From the NCBI GenBank assembly GCA_963776845.1, contig CAVZOJ010000006.1, forward strand, positions 1 through 64,000: 64,000 nt of DNA, read 5' to 3'. Numbering within the stretch: the first letter of the stretch is position 1; every line of letters starts with the position of its first letter. Both the position numbers and the translations under genes were made by a program. The notes beneath the pieces are model-generated. The model made no database searches. It was not told where the DNA came from and saw only the letters and a list, made by a program, of their open reading frames with translations. This DNA comes from Roseitranquillus sp963776845. GTDB taxonomy: Bacteria; Pseudomonadota; Alphaproteobacteria; Rhodobacterales; Rhodobacteraceae. This document shows, in pieces, positions 9,258 through 18,362 of the stretch.

Positions 9258-9662
9258 ATGACCATCTACACCGAAATTCCTTCCGGTACCCGGGTGGAAG
9301 ACCAGACCGCCGCGGCGCCCATTCTCGCCTTCATAGGTGAGCACCAGAGCGCTCTCTGGCACGCCGCCCGCCTCATAGGCGGGTACGAACAGGCGCGCCT
9401 CGTCGACCGCCTTGTCGATACCCTGCAGCAGGAGCGAAGCGTCACACGACGCGTCCGCATCATGATCGACCAGCTGCTCGCCCTGCTCGCGCTCGACCCG
9501 GTCGACGACGGGACATGCACCTGCGGATTCTTTGTGCCGATCGATCCCGAAGATCCAGCGGTGGCCGAGATCTGCCTGCTCACCGATGGCCTGCGTGATG
9601 CAGTCGACGAGGTCGACAGGATCCGCCGGTCTTTCGCGACGCACGCCTCGAGAGCGGCATAG
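9258..9662 (+). CDS. small hypothetical protein with CTCGFF motif
   Basis: A 134-residue protein beginning MTIYTEIPSGTRVEDQT, preceded by a GGAG ribosome-binding site about six bases before the ATG. It is mostly helical and acidic, with a short cysteine motif (GTCTCGFFVPIDPEDPAV) near residue 87. No signal peptide or membrane segment. No family recognised; proteins of this size and style are common on plasmids and genomic islands of the Rhodobacterales. It stands alone between a truncated gene and an IS110 remnant. Confidence 0.6.
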   Translation: MTIYTEIPSGTRVEDQTAAAPILAFIGEHQSALWHAARLIGGYEQARLVDRLVDTLQQERSVTRRVRIMIDQLLALLALDPVDDGTCTCGFFVPIDPEDPAVAEICLLTDGLRDAVDEVDRIRRSFATHASRAA

Positions 9663-9727
9663 CACGCAACGAAACGGCCTCCCATCCTCGGGGGGCCGCT
9701 TGATGACAGCGGTCATTGCCCAGGACA

Positions 9728-9886
9728 TTCCGTCCTGTCGCGCAGGCGCTGCGGCAGTTCGCCCAGCGGCGCGGGCGCAACCGGGAGATCGTCGCCGTCG
9801 CGCGGAAGCTGGCCACTGTGCTCCACCGCATGTGGCTCGACGGGACGGCATTCCGTTTCGGCGAGGAGGACGTCCAGACCGCTTGA
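9728..9886 (+). pseudogene. IS110-family transposase, C-terminal remnant
   Basis: One frame reads FRPVAQALRQFAQRRGRNRE followed by IVAVARKLATVLHRMWLDG and FGEEDVQTA with a TGA at 9884-9886. The combination of an R-N-rich segment, VAVARKLA and HRMW is the usual C-terminus of IS110-group transposases. Only about 52 residues survive; the DEDD catalytic half is absent. It differs from the IS1111-type element at 57-60 kb. Confidence 0.65.
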
Positions 9887-10410
9887 GCACAAGTTCGAGC
9901 CGGCGCAGAGCGACCGGCTCTCCGAGGTCCCGTCGCCGGGACGCGAGCTCCGATGACGCCGGCAGTAGGACCTGAAGCTCCGTATAGCTCTCGATGTCCA
10001 TGCCAGTGAAATGGGACCGTCGACCCTTCGCGACCTTCCTCGCGTTCTTCGGGGGACGGGGAAGCACGATGTTGCCGGCATCTCCAACACGCTCGCTCTC
10101 CTCTGGACTGCGGTGCTTAGCCCCTTGCTGCGTCGCCGAGGGCAAGCTTCCGCCCTCGAACTGTCGAGGAGATTGGTCGATCGGATTTTGCCGGAAGGAA
10201 CCTCTGCGGAAATCTAACATTACGTTTAAAATCAATTACTTGTACGTCTCCAAGGTGCGGTGCCGATGCTCGCTTAGCCGGAAAGCGGATCCCATTGTTC
10301 GTCGGGTCACATGAGGCTGGAGCGGTATTCGAGCCATACTCCTTCGGATCTGCGCGGCAGCGCAGACCACTACTCGGGATTTCGTCTACTGCAGGATTTC
10401 ACCATGGCCG
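9887..10410. other. non-coding or unrecognised sequence
   Basis: About 520 bases between the IS110 and LysR remnants. Open frames exist on the minus strand but none resembles a known family, and none has a convincing ribosome-binding site. An AT-rich stretch near 10215-10245 interrupts the GC-rich background. Confidence 0.4.
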
Positions 10411-10943
10411 ACATCCGCCGGTTGCACCCTCCGCTCGGGCTGGAGCTCGTGGTCAGCAACGAGGTCGACGAACTGCTCCGGCGCGACGCCGACATCGCGC
10501 TGCGGATGACGGCCCCCGTCCAGCAGGCCCTTGTAGCCGCGCCGCGTCGCGTCGGCCGAGCTGGGGCTGTATGCCCGCGCCGACTACCTCGCCCGCCGCG
10601 GCGCGCCCGCCACCTTCGCCGACCTGCGGCGCTTCGACCTGATCGGCTACGACCGGGAGACGACCGCCCTGCGCGTCCTGCTCGCAGGCGTGCCCGGCCT
10701 CTCGCGCGACACGTTCACTCTGCGCGCGGACAATCAGCTCGCGCAACTGGGGGCGATCCCGGCCGGCTTCGGCATCGGCGTATGCCAGACGTGCATCGCG
10801 GAGCGCGACCCGCAGCTGGTGCGGTTCCTCGCCGACGAGCTCGCTCCCGGGAGCTGTCAACCTGGGTCGTGATGCACGAGGACCTTCGGGCCAGCCCCCG
10901 CTGCCGGGCCGTCTTCAACGCGCTTGCCGACGCGTTGGCGTGA
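10411..10943 (+). pseudogene. LysR-family regulator, effector-domain remnant
   Basis: Pieces in three frames rebuild the substrate-binding half of a LysR regulator: HPPLGLELVVSNEVDELL and RRDADIALRM, then ELGLYARADYLARRGAPATF, RFDLIGYDRE, AQLGAIPAGFGIGVCQTCIA and finally WVVMHEDLRASPRCRAVF. At least two frameshifts (near 10545 and 10850) are needed. The N-terminal DNA-binding helix-turn-helix is missing, so this cannot act as a regulator. No target gene is evident beside it. Confidence 0.75.
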
Positions 10944-11570
10944 CCTGATCGCCGGACGTCTTGAGACGGGGCGGCTTTTCAGCCTTGTAAGCTCGGGGAC
11001 AGATCGGCCGTCTATCCCAGACAGCGGAGTTCCAACTCTGAACCGCAAGGGTCGAGGCGCAGTTCTGGCTGCGGTCAGTCGACGACCACAAAAGCTTCCT
11101 TTGCGAGACCGTGGCGCCAGTTGGGGCGCTCCTACCGTCGCTTCTGGCCTCCGCGCAGGAAATCGAGCCGGGTGGTAGAGCTTCCACTTGAGCTCTTCCT
11201 CCCGGCGGGGGCAACGGGTGCGACTGCGCGGTGGTGGCCGTAGTCGCTCATCGTCAGTGAAGCGGAGGGAGCCGGCGAGGATTAGCTCGCGGCCCAGAGT
11301 GGACCCTCGGCACGGTCCGGCGCCGCCGCGCGGCAGCGGCAATTGCGGACATTGGTGCGCGGCGCAGCGAGAGCCTTGTGCTCAACTCACACTGCGCGGG
11401 ACGGAGGGGGCTTTCGGAGTTGCAGACCGACGCCGCGCGTCGACCGGCCGGAGACTGGCAGGCCCGCACTTGCCCTCCCATCTTCAAAGGGCCACTAATC
11501 AGGAAATCTCTGAGCAAGCCATAGAGCTTGCTCAGTTTTCTGCCCGCAACAGTCTCACGGTGATCCCCTC
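10944..11570. other. intergenic, nothing recognised
   Basis: About 630 bases without a convincing gene on either strand. Short GC-rich inverted segments are present near 11325-11345 but no terminator, RNA gene or transposon end was recognised. Confidence 0.4.
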
Positions 11571-12695
11571 GTGGCCGCAACATTAACCAACGTCCTGCGG
11601 TATTGGCGGACATCTCTGGCGGATGGTGCACTTGGCGAAGGGACGTTCCGGGCTGCGGATCGAAAGAGATTTTTCGTGCTCCCGAATGACGCGCTCAAGA
11701 CGGGTAGCCTTTCCAAGCAGCTGGTCCAGACACTGTTCCGGGGCAGAGATGGTTCTGGAACGGTCTCGGTCCGCTTCTGGCCCCTGGTGACAGCCCGCAA
11801 AGCCTCACATGCCGCGTCTCGCGTCGATGGGATGCCGGAGATCGTCGCCCCCGTGGTCACCGAGGGCTTCGTGGATCGGGCGGGGCGGATCGTGCCGACG
11901 CGCAATGCCATTGCGCGCGACTTGCTGACACCCTTGCCCCGAGGTGTCTTTGCCCTTGGATCGGTGGAGGCGCTCGACGATTTTCTGACGACGACGCCCC
12001 TTCCCGAAGTGACGACGGCCGACGGCTGGCAGGACTACCGTCAGCATTGCCGTCAGATGGTCGACGCCCTGGCGCCGGGCCGGCCCTCTGACGAGAAGGA
12101 ATATTTGCCGACCGGGAGCGGTTTCATCGAGGTATCGGAAAGCGCCGATGCAACGGTGCGCGGGATGCTGGATCTCTACGACAACCTGCTGGCCAATGAG
12201 CCGGACACGCCACTTCTATGCCAAATTGCGTTGCCCCATCGCCCTGAGATCGCGATGGACCACGGCATCGAGAAGGACTTTTCTCGACGCCTTGCGCATT
12301 CGAACCCGCACTTCCCCCTGGCCGAACAACAACGGCAGGTCCTGACTTGGCTTTCCGGATGTAAAGGACGCAGACGTCGCCGGGTTGTCGCGCAGCTCCG
12401 AGATCGGCTGAGCGAGGACGCCAACAAGCTCCGACAGCTCGACAAGGCTTTGGGCCGCCGCAGAACCTGCGCCGCCGCCCTCCTGTCCGAGCTGGGCGAA
12501 GATCCGGGTGCAGAGCAGACACGTCGCGCGGATACGCTCCGCGCCAGTCAGAAAGAGGCGGATCGACTGGCCGCCGCACGCGCGGCGCTGGATCACTATT
12601 TTGCCTCCAAATCTTGGCTCACCGGTCTTTTCGGGTTCATTTTCTTCGGTCAAGCGCAAGCGCGCTTTGAAGGCTGGACGGGTTGCAGGACGTGA
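11571..12695 (+). pseudogene. N-terminal half of a split SF1 helicase-PLD protein (Walker A missing)
   Basis: A 374-residue open frame beginning MAATLTNVLRYWRTSLADG. It holds an N-terminal domain of unknown fold, the pre-helicase segment HFPLAEQQRQVL (the Q-motif-like element that normally precedes Walker A), and then jumps directly into a helical, coiled-coil-like stretch (VVAQLRDRLSEDANKLRQLD) with a hydrophobic LTGLFGFIFFG segment. The GPPGTGKT-type Walker A expected after VLTWLSG is absent and cannot be found in any frame here, so an internal deletion near 12355 is inferred. The frame ends at 12695, overlapping the second half. Together they resemble single-chain helicase-nuclease defence proteins such as type II Mokosh. 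Confidence 0.6.
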
Positions 12696-14554
12696 CCCGT
12701 GTCGAGGATATCGAAACGCGGGTCGCGGATGCCCTGAGACAGGGGCAGCAGAGCCTTGGCTCTGCCAAACAGCTCTTGGCCCGAGCAGAGGGCCTGAGAC
12801 AGCAGGCCACGGGCAGCGAATTGGCGTGGCGCAGGGCGGCTGAGGCCTTCGGGGGTTCGGATGACTTGGACGCGCTGGAGCGGCAGGCTGATCTCGGGAC
12901 ACGTTTTGACTTGTTCCTGCTCGCGACCCACTACTGGGAAGGACGGTGGTTGATGGCGATGGAAGCCGATCTCGGCACCATCACCACGTCGCATGAAAAG
13001 ACCGGGCGAAAGGCCGTCGAACCACGCTGGCAACGTCGCATGATGTTGACACCCTGCGCCGTGGCCACCTTTGCCAGCCTGCCGGGGAAGCTCTCGTGCA
13101 GCCGCTACCAAGGCGGCAAGTTCGCGTCCGAAAGCCTTTACAATTTTATCGACCTGCTGATCGTCGATGAAGCTGGGCAAGTCCTGCCCGAGGTCGCTGG
13201 CGCCTCTTTCGCCCTGGCTAAACGCGCGCTGGTTATCGGCGACACGCAGCAGATCGAGCCGATTTCGGCCGTGCCCGGGCCTGTCGATATCGGCAACCTC
13301 AAGGACAGCGGGTTGATCGACGGCGAGGAGGTGCCCGATCACTTGGCCGCGAGCGGCATCCGATCCAACGACGGCAGCGCCATGCGTCTTGCGCAGCAGG
13401 CCTGCAAAGTCGCGCCCTGGCCCGAGCTGGATCGCGGGCTCTATTTGTTTGAACATCGCCGTTGCCATGACGAGATCATCGGCTTCAGCAATGCCCTATG
13501 CTACAAGGGCAAATTGCGCCCGATGCGCGGCCCCGCACCGGCGGACGCGCCCCTTCCCGCACTGGGTTACCTGCATGTCGAAGGCCGCGCCTTCGCGAAC
13601 GGTGGCAGCCGCGCCAACCCGGTCGAGGCCCATACCATCGCAGCATGGCTGGAGGAAAACCGCGCGCGTCTGGAAGGCCGCTACGGTCTTCCGCTTGAGC
13701 AGGTTGTCGGGGTCGTCACGCCTTTTGGCCAGCAAGTGCGCGCCATCCGGGACGCCTGCACCGCACGCGCCATTACCGTGTCCGGTCGTGAAGGCATGAC
13801 CATCGGCACCGTGCACGCGCTGCAAGGAGCCGAACGGCCCGTGGTGATCTTCTCGCCAGTCTATTCCAAACACGCGGATGGCGGTTTCATCGACGCCTCG
13901 CCCAGCATGTTGAACGTGACGGTGTCGCGGGCCAAGGATAGCTGCCTCGTCTTCGGCGATATGAACATCCTGGCCATCGCCCGCAGCGGTTCTCCGCGCG
14001 CATTGCTGTCCGAATTCCTTGCGGCCAAGGGCAAGGCGTTGGATTTTGCCATGGAGCCGCGCGAGGACCTGACCCGCGGCGACGCTCAAATCGAGATGCT
14101 TCAGCACTCCGCTGAGCACGATGCCTTCCTCTTGAGTGTACTAAAGGGCGAGGGGCGGAAATACATGATCGTCAGCCCGTGGGTCGTTGCTGGAACGATC
14201 GAGCGGACTGGCCTGTTGGACGCAATGGCGTCCGCTCGCCAGCGTGGGGCAGACATCCAAGTCTTTGCCGACCCGCTGCTGAACACCGGCTCGGCGGCAG
14301 GTGGGCTGAGCCAGATGGAAGCCGTGGAACGCAGGCTTTCCGCGATCGGTGTCGCGGTTCACCGTGTCCCGAAACTCCACAGCAAAATCGTGGCCGTCGA
14401 CAAAGCGCTTCTCTGTGCTGGATCATTCAACTGGCTCAGCGCGGATCGGAACGGGCAATACGCCCGGCATGAAACGTCGTTTGTCTATCGCGGCCCGCAC
14501 CTCGAAGATGAAATCGAGACCATCCGGGACGGCCTTGCGCAACGCGCGAAGTAG
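12683..14554 (+). CDS. SF1 (Upf1/Dna2-like) helicase core fused to PLD phosphodiesterase
   Basis: A 623-residue protein continuing the previous frame after a one-base shift. Helicase motifs appear in order: IVDEAGQ (motif II) near residue 160, GDTQQIEP (III) near 190, VVGVVTPFGQQVRAI, TIGTVHALQGAERPVVIF (V) near 375 and LNVTVSRAKD (VI) near 410. The C-terminus carries one phospholipase D HKD motif, HSKIVAVDKALLCAGSFNW, near residue 565. Family knowledge: fusions of an Upf1-like helicase with a C-terminal PLD nuclease form anti-phage proteins (type II Mokosh, MkoC) in which both ATPase and nuclease are needed. Here the N-terminal motif I is encoded elsewhere and appears deleted, so helicase activity is unlikely; the PLD domain looks intact. 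It lies beside other defence remnants at 5-9 kb. Confidence 0.75.
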   Translation: MQDVTRVEDIETRVADALRQGQQSLGSAKQLLARAEGLRQQATGSELAWRRAAEAFGGSDDLDALERQADLGTRFDLFLLATHYWEGRWLMAMEADLGTITTSHEKTGRKAVEPRWQRRMMLTPCAVATFASLPGKLSCSRYQGGKFASESLYNFIDLLIVDEAGQVLPEVAGASFALAKRALVIGDTQQIEPISAVPGPVDIGNLKDSGLIDGEEVPDHLAASGIRSNDGSAMRLAQQACKVAPWPELDRGLYLFEHRRCHDEIIGFSNALCYKGKLRPMRGPAPADAPLPALGYLHVEGRAFANGGSRANPVEAHTIAAWLEENRARLEGRYGLPLEQVVGVVTPFGQQVRAIRDACTARAITVSGREGMTIGTVHALQGAERPVVIFSPVYSKHADGGFIDASPSMLNVTVSRAKDSCLVFGDMNILAIARSGSPRALLSEFLAAKGKALDFAMEPREDLTRGDAQIEMLQHSAEHDAFLLSVLKGEGRKYMIVSPWVVAGTIERTGLLDAMASARQRGADIQVFADPLLNTGSAAGGLSQMEAVERRLSAIGVAVHRVPKLHSKIVAVDKALLCAGSFNWLSADRNGQYARHETSFVYRGPHLEDEIETIRDGLAQRAK

Positions 14555-14652
14555 CAGTCGGCCCTTGGACGAAGCCGCTCGCGCGGCAATGGCGCGAGCT
14601 GAGATGGGTGGCTGCTGACCCGACACCTGCGCTTCTCCGATCGCGTCGTCAG

Positions 14653-14685
14653 GTCTGACGATTGTGGCCTTCTCAATCGTCAGAC
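14653..14685. repeat. 12-bp perfect inverted repeat at the IS91-type left end
   Basis: GTCTGACGATTG at 14653-14664 pairs perfectly with CAATCGTCAGAC at 14674-14685 around a 9-base loop. It sits just before the recombinase ribosome-binding site (AGGAGG at 14686-14691). IS91-family termini often carry such hairpins; it could also act on translation or transcription of the recombinase. Confidence 0.65.
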
Positions 14686-14696
14686 AGGAGGCTCCC

Positions 14697-15629
14697 GTGA
14701 CAGAGGAGAGGACCACGCCGCTGCGGCAGCGGATGATCGAGGACATGCGGATCAGGGGCATGGGCGAGAAGGCCCGAGCCGGGCGCATATCCGGGCGATC
14801 AAGGATTTCGCCGCGTTCATAAAGCGCTCGCCGGATACCGCCGGCCCGGAAGACCTGCGGGCCTACCAGCTGCACATGACCGACGCCGGGATCACGCCCT
14901 CGACGTTCAATGCCCGGATCATCGCGCTCAGGTTCTTTTTCGGCATGACCTGCGGCCGCGAGGAGATGAAGCGGTACATGCAGTTCCGCACCGAGCCGCG
15001 GAAGCTGCCCGTGGTGTTCAGCGTCGAGGAGGGTGAGGGGCATGTTCCCGAACGACCTGCTGATGGCCGCGCCGGGACCGGGGCTGAAGTACCGCGCCGC
15101 GCTCAGCATCTCGTACGGCGCCGGTCTCAGGGCCGCCGAGGTCTGCAACCTCAAGATCGGCGACATCGTGCCGGAGGCGCGTCTTCGACACGACGACAGC
15201 GATCGGATGCTGATCCACGTTGAGCAGGGCAAGGGACGGAAGGACCGTAAGGTGATGCTGTCGCCGGCTCTCCTGGACCTCCTGCGCGCGTGGTGGCGCG
15301 AGGCCCGGCCCGAGGGCTGGCTGTTCCCCGGCAAGCCCAGGATCAACCCGATCTCGCCGCGGCAGCTGAACCGCGCCTTCACGTCAGCCAAGCACATGGC
15401 CGGCATCGCCAAGCCGGCGACGCTGCACACGCTCCGCCACAGCTTCGCCACGCACCTGCTCGAGGCCAACACCGACGTGCGCGTCATCCAGGTGCTGCTC
15501 GGCCATGCAAAGCTGACGACGACGGCGCAGTACACCCATGTCGCCACCAAGACGATCCGCGACACGGTCAGCCCCTACGACATGCTGGCAAAGCTCCAGC
15601 ATGAGACGGTGAAGCGGAGTTTGGAGTGA
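14697..15629 (+). pseudogene. tyrosine recombinase of the IS91-type element, frameshifted
   Basis: GTG 14697 follows AGGAGG by five bases. The N-terminal SAM-like core-binding domain reads TPLRQRMIEDMRIRGMGEK, then after a frameshift IRAIKDFAAFIKRSPDTAG and FNARIIALRFFFGMTCGRE. A second shift near 15035 leads into the catalytic domain from 15033: ALSISYGAGLRAAEVCNLKI (catalytic Arg), KGRKDRKVMLSP (Lys), LHTLRHSFATHLLE (HxxR) and LLGHAKLTTTAQYTHV (His and Tyr). The catalytic residues survive but the N- and C-terminal domains are out of frame. A 27-nt in-frame palindromic insert (VPEARLRHD) interrupts the sequence just after KIGDI. Confidence 0.8.
15168..15191. repeat. mini-palindrome, copy 1 (inside the recombinase)
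   Basis: 24 bases starting GTGCCGGAGGCG and ending TCTTCGACAC, an imperfect palindrome that encodes VPEARLRH in the recombinase frame. It is 18/24 or better identical to the second copy at 16190-16213 and lies at a place where relatives, as recalled, have GDIDSDRM without an insert. The size including flanking GAC is 27 nt, so the frame is kept. Confidence 0.55.
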
Positions 15630-15867
15630 CGGTCCGCCGGAGTGGCCCGGTCCAGGCTGGAGCTGGCCGACATCTTCCGTGAGCATGGCCCCGCGTGGCG
15701 GCGGGCCCATGCCGGGCACGTGAGCCTCGCCCAGCTCAAGGTCATGTCGGCGATCGAGACCTGCCGCACCGAAGCGCTCGGCGGGCATGTGGCGGCGTGC
15801 ACGAAGTGCGGCCACCGACACATCGCCTACAACTCCTGCAAGAACCGGCACTGTCCGAAGTGAACAG

Positions 15868-15920
15868 GGTGAGCCGGGACCGTGGCCGCGGTGCGGCCGC
15901 GTAAGCCCGGCGAACGCGGC
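15868..15920. repeat. GC-rich insertion interrupting the IS91 zinc region
   Basis: Between CHCPK-encoding bases and the ARDWM segment lies about 50 extra bases containing GCCGGG and CCCGGC as outer arms and two GGCCGCG repeats inside. It introduces stops in the transposase frame. Its extra status rests on recall that relatives go straight from HCPKCQ to ARDWM. Confidence 0.4.
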
Positions 15921-16189
15921 GCGGGACTGGATGGCGGCGCGGGCCGAGGACCTGCTCCCTGTCGAGTACTTCCACGTCGTCTTCACCGTGCCGGCGGAGA
16001 TCGCCCGGATCGCGTACTGGAACAAGAAGGCGGTCTACGGCCTGCTGTTCAAGGGTGAGCCAATGGAACGCCAATGGTCCGAGAGACATTGGCGAACGCC
16101 GAGACACTGACCACCATCGCCGCCGATCCCAGGCATCTCGGCGCCCGGATCGGCATGACCAGCGTGCTGCACACCTGGGGCTCGGCGTC

Positions 16190-16213
16190 GTGCCGAAGGC
16201 ACGCCTTCGGCCC
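16190..16213. repeat. mini-palindrome, copy 2 (inside the IS91 transposase)
   Basis: 24 bases starting GTGCCGAAGGC and ending CCTTCGGCCC, containing a near-perfect palindrome (GCCGAAGG against CCTTCGGC). Read in phase it gives VPKARLRP, matching VPEARLRH from the copy at 15168-15191. It sits between HTWGSA and the HPHVHM-type segment where relatives, as recalled, have no such stretch. Confidence 0.55.
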
Positions 16214-17296
16214 AACCCCATCATCCGCACGTCCACATGATCGTGCCGGGCGGCGGCCTGTCGCCCGACGGCACCCGGTGGGTGTCCTGCCGGCCGGGCT
16301 TCTTCCTGCCGGTCCGGGTGCTGTCCCGGCTGTTCCGGCGCCTGTTCCTGGAGGGGCTCTCGGCGCTGCACCGCGCCGGCAAGCTCGCCTTCTTCGGCGA
16401 CCTCGAAGGCTTGGCCGATCCCTCCGCCTTCGCCGCCTGGCTCGCGCCGCTGCGCAAGATCGAGTGGGTGGTCTATGCCAAGCCACCCTTCGGCGGCCCG
16501 GAGGCGGTGCTCGCCTACCTCAGCCGATACACTCACCGCGTCGCGATCTCGAACACTCGCCTCGTCAGCGCCGACGCCGAGACCGTCGCGTTCCGCTGGA
16601 AGGATTACCGGATCAAGAGCGGCGACCGCCTCAAGGTCATGCGGCCCTCGACCGACGAGTTCATCCGGCGCTTCCTGGTCCACGTCCTGCCCGACGGCTT
16701 TCACCGCATCCGGCACTACGGCCTGCTCGCCGGAGCGGGCCGCAAGGACACCCTCGCCAGAGTCCGAGACCTTCTCGGTGCCCGGGCGCCCGCGGAAGCC
16801 GACGCAGCGGCCGACATCGAAACCGCCCCGCCGTTGAGCCTGAGAGAACCTTGCCCCGATTGCGGTGGGCCGATGCGGATCATCGAGACGTTCCGGCGCG
16901 GCGAGCGCCCGACGACCCGGGCTCCACCACGGAGGGTTGCCGCATGATGACAGGGCCATCACCGCCGATGACTCCGCTCCGGACCAGCACGTCAGTCCGG
17001 AACAACCTCAGGCTGCGCCTCCGCTCCGCCGTGCCGCAATGCCGGCCTCGATCCGGCAGCGCGACCCTACAGCACGCTTCGCCCAGCATGCGGAACAGCG
17101 TCCCGCCGCTGCTCCCAGACCGCCTATCGCTCCCGAGATCCCGTACCGACCCAAGCGACGCCGCTGCGCTTTCCCCATAGACCATCGCCAAACCCCCGCG
17201 GCTTCCTCCTTGGGAGGTTTTCCAACGCGGGCCGAGGTCAACGACCGGACCCACGCGCCCGCCGCGGCCCCATATCGGAGCATCTTCACCTTTGTT

Positions 17297-17393
17297 GCCC
17301 TTCGACTGCAACGACGGCCTCGACGCCGCGTGGATCTCGGCCATTCGTGCCAAGTTCAGCGACGATGCCGCGATGAACTCACGCAACGCGGAT
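17297..17393 (-). repeat. dispersed repeat, copy A (partial)
   Basis: On the minus strand this stretch matches copy C at 28.3 kb, including the core GCACGAATGGCCGAGAT and the outer segment TCCGCGTNGCGTGAG. Read as protein it gives ARMAEIHAASR, also produced by the other copies. The part with the CTTGCGGCAGCG palindrome is missing here; copy B at 17.89 kb supplies just that part. Confidence 0.6.
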
Positions 17394-17506
17394 AAAGCTG
17401 ACGTTCGCCGCAGGTCTTCAGATGTCAGCCTCTGTTTCAAGACGATATGTTCAGTGACACGCCGAGCCTCTGTCTGCGTCGCATCGGCGCAAAGTAGAAA
17501 GTTAGC

Positions 17507-17842
17507 ATGACCCAATCCTTCGGCCGCCTTGTGGAGAGGCAAATCCAGAAGGCTCTCGCGGAGGGCAAGTTGCGCGGCCTTGAAGGCGAGGGAAAGCCGC
17601 TGCCCGACCGCTCAGGCGAGGCTTTCACCGACATGGCTACAGCAGTGGCGGCTCGCATAATGGCCGAAGCAGGTGCGCTGCCCGAGGAGTTCAAGATCAA
17701 GAAGCTGCTGGAAGCGGCGAAGCAGAACTACAAGGAGGCGGAGGGCGACGAGGCGAAACGCGTCGCGATGGCACTGATCGCCGACCTTCAGCAGCGCTAC
17801 AACATCGCCGTGGAAGCGAGACGGCGGTTCATGGCGCCTTAA
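17507..17842 (+). CDS. DUF1992 protein (DnaJ-C28-like)
   Basis: A complete 111-residue DUF1992 protein, the domain known from eukaryotic DNAJC28 and from bacterial YhdN-type proteins. The hallmark N-terminus VERQIQKALAEGKLRGLEGEGKPLPD begins at residue 9 and is followed by the conserved ALPEEFKIKKLL segment and a C-terminal helix. Length and motif order are normal and no frameshift is seen. Function is unknown; a chaperone-related role has been suggested for the domain. It is flanked on both sides by partial copies of a dispersed repeat, so it may have been carried into, or have split, that repeat. Confidence 0.85.
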   Translation: MTQSFGRLVERQIQKALAEGKLRGLEGEGKPLPDRSGEAFTDMATAVAARIMAEAGALPEEFKIKKLLEAAKQNYKEAEGDEAKRVAMALIADLQQRYNIAVEARRRFMAP

Positions 17843-17885
17843 CTCAAAAAACCGTGCGTCTGCTACGAAGCCTTCGACAAATAGG

Positions 17886-17950
17886 CCTCCGAGCCGCCTT
17901 GCGGCAGCGCGGCGAGCGGAGAGCCGAAAGAGGCCGCCACATCAACGTGG
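17886..17950 (-). repeat. dispersed repeat, copy B (partial), in a 500-base gap
   Basis: GAGCCGCCTTGCGGCAGCGC at about 17889 is identical to the same stretch in copy C at 28.22 kb, and similarity fades after about 60 bases. The rest of the gap to 18362 contains no recognised gene; AAAGCGGACATTCATTC near 18003 is another phrase of repeat-like character. Confidence 0.55.
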
Positions 17951-18362
17951 ACGGCCCAGAGCGACCGTTCGGCCGAGCCGATGGGCGCCGCGGCGCAGAG
18001 AGGAAAGCGGACATTCATTCAGGCAGCGAACTCCATTCGCAAGTAGTCAATTCTTCCGGTCGGATGCTGCGGTGCGGGCAGGAATGTCTCGGTCGATGGT
18101 TCAGGAGCGCCGGCTGGCGGAGAGCCTCGGCTGCGGTTCACGCCGCCACGGCGAGCAGCCCGACGGCCGCGGTCTCCGTCACTTCAGCTTCACGAGACAT
18201 GCAGCGCCGCGCGACCGCTCGCGTTGGACTTGAGCGGTGAGGCTTCAACCAATCGCATAATGGCGCCGTCGTTCTGATCGCGTCAGGGAAGGTGCCGGCC
18301 GTTAGGTCCGGCCCGGGACCCCGTGATTTACGCGCTCGAGCGGACGCGGCCGGCGAACTCAT

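Larger units (their letters stand above)
15642..16947 (+). pseudogene. IS91-family HUH transposase, frameshifted
   Basis: The N-terminus (from 15642) carries the zinc-binding region CRTEALGGHVAACTKCGHRH and KNRHCPK, followed by a stop at 15861. The frame resumes at about 15905 with ARDWMAARAEDLLPVEYFHV and FTVPAEIARIAYWNKK, shifts again near 16075 (AETLTTIAADPRHLGARIGM), and finishes in an open stretch from 16237 with MIVPGGGLSPDG, YLSRYTHRVAISNTRLVS (the catalytic-tyrosine region of IS91 transposases), HVLPDGFHRIRHYGLLA and a C-terminal CPDCGGPMR zinc motif. At least three frameshifts, two associated with small GC-rich insertions, rule out function. Confidence 0.85.
14653..17290 (+). mobile_element. 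IS91-type element with tyrosine recombinase (right end uncertain)
   Basis: A unit made of a terminal hairpin at 14653-14685, a tyrosine recombinase and an HUH-type IS91 transposase, the arrangement of IS91-like elements that carry an integrase gene. Both genes are frameshifted. The sequence following the transposase stop (16948 to about 17290) is non-coding and probably the element's 3' tail, but no terminal structure was recognised, so the right end is approximate. Confidence 0.55.

Noticed and set aside
12683..12695. Programmed frameshift joining the two helicase halves
   Set aside because: No slippery heptamer or downstream pseudoknot was seen at the overlap, and the missing Walker A already points to decay.
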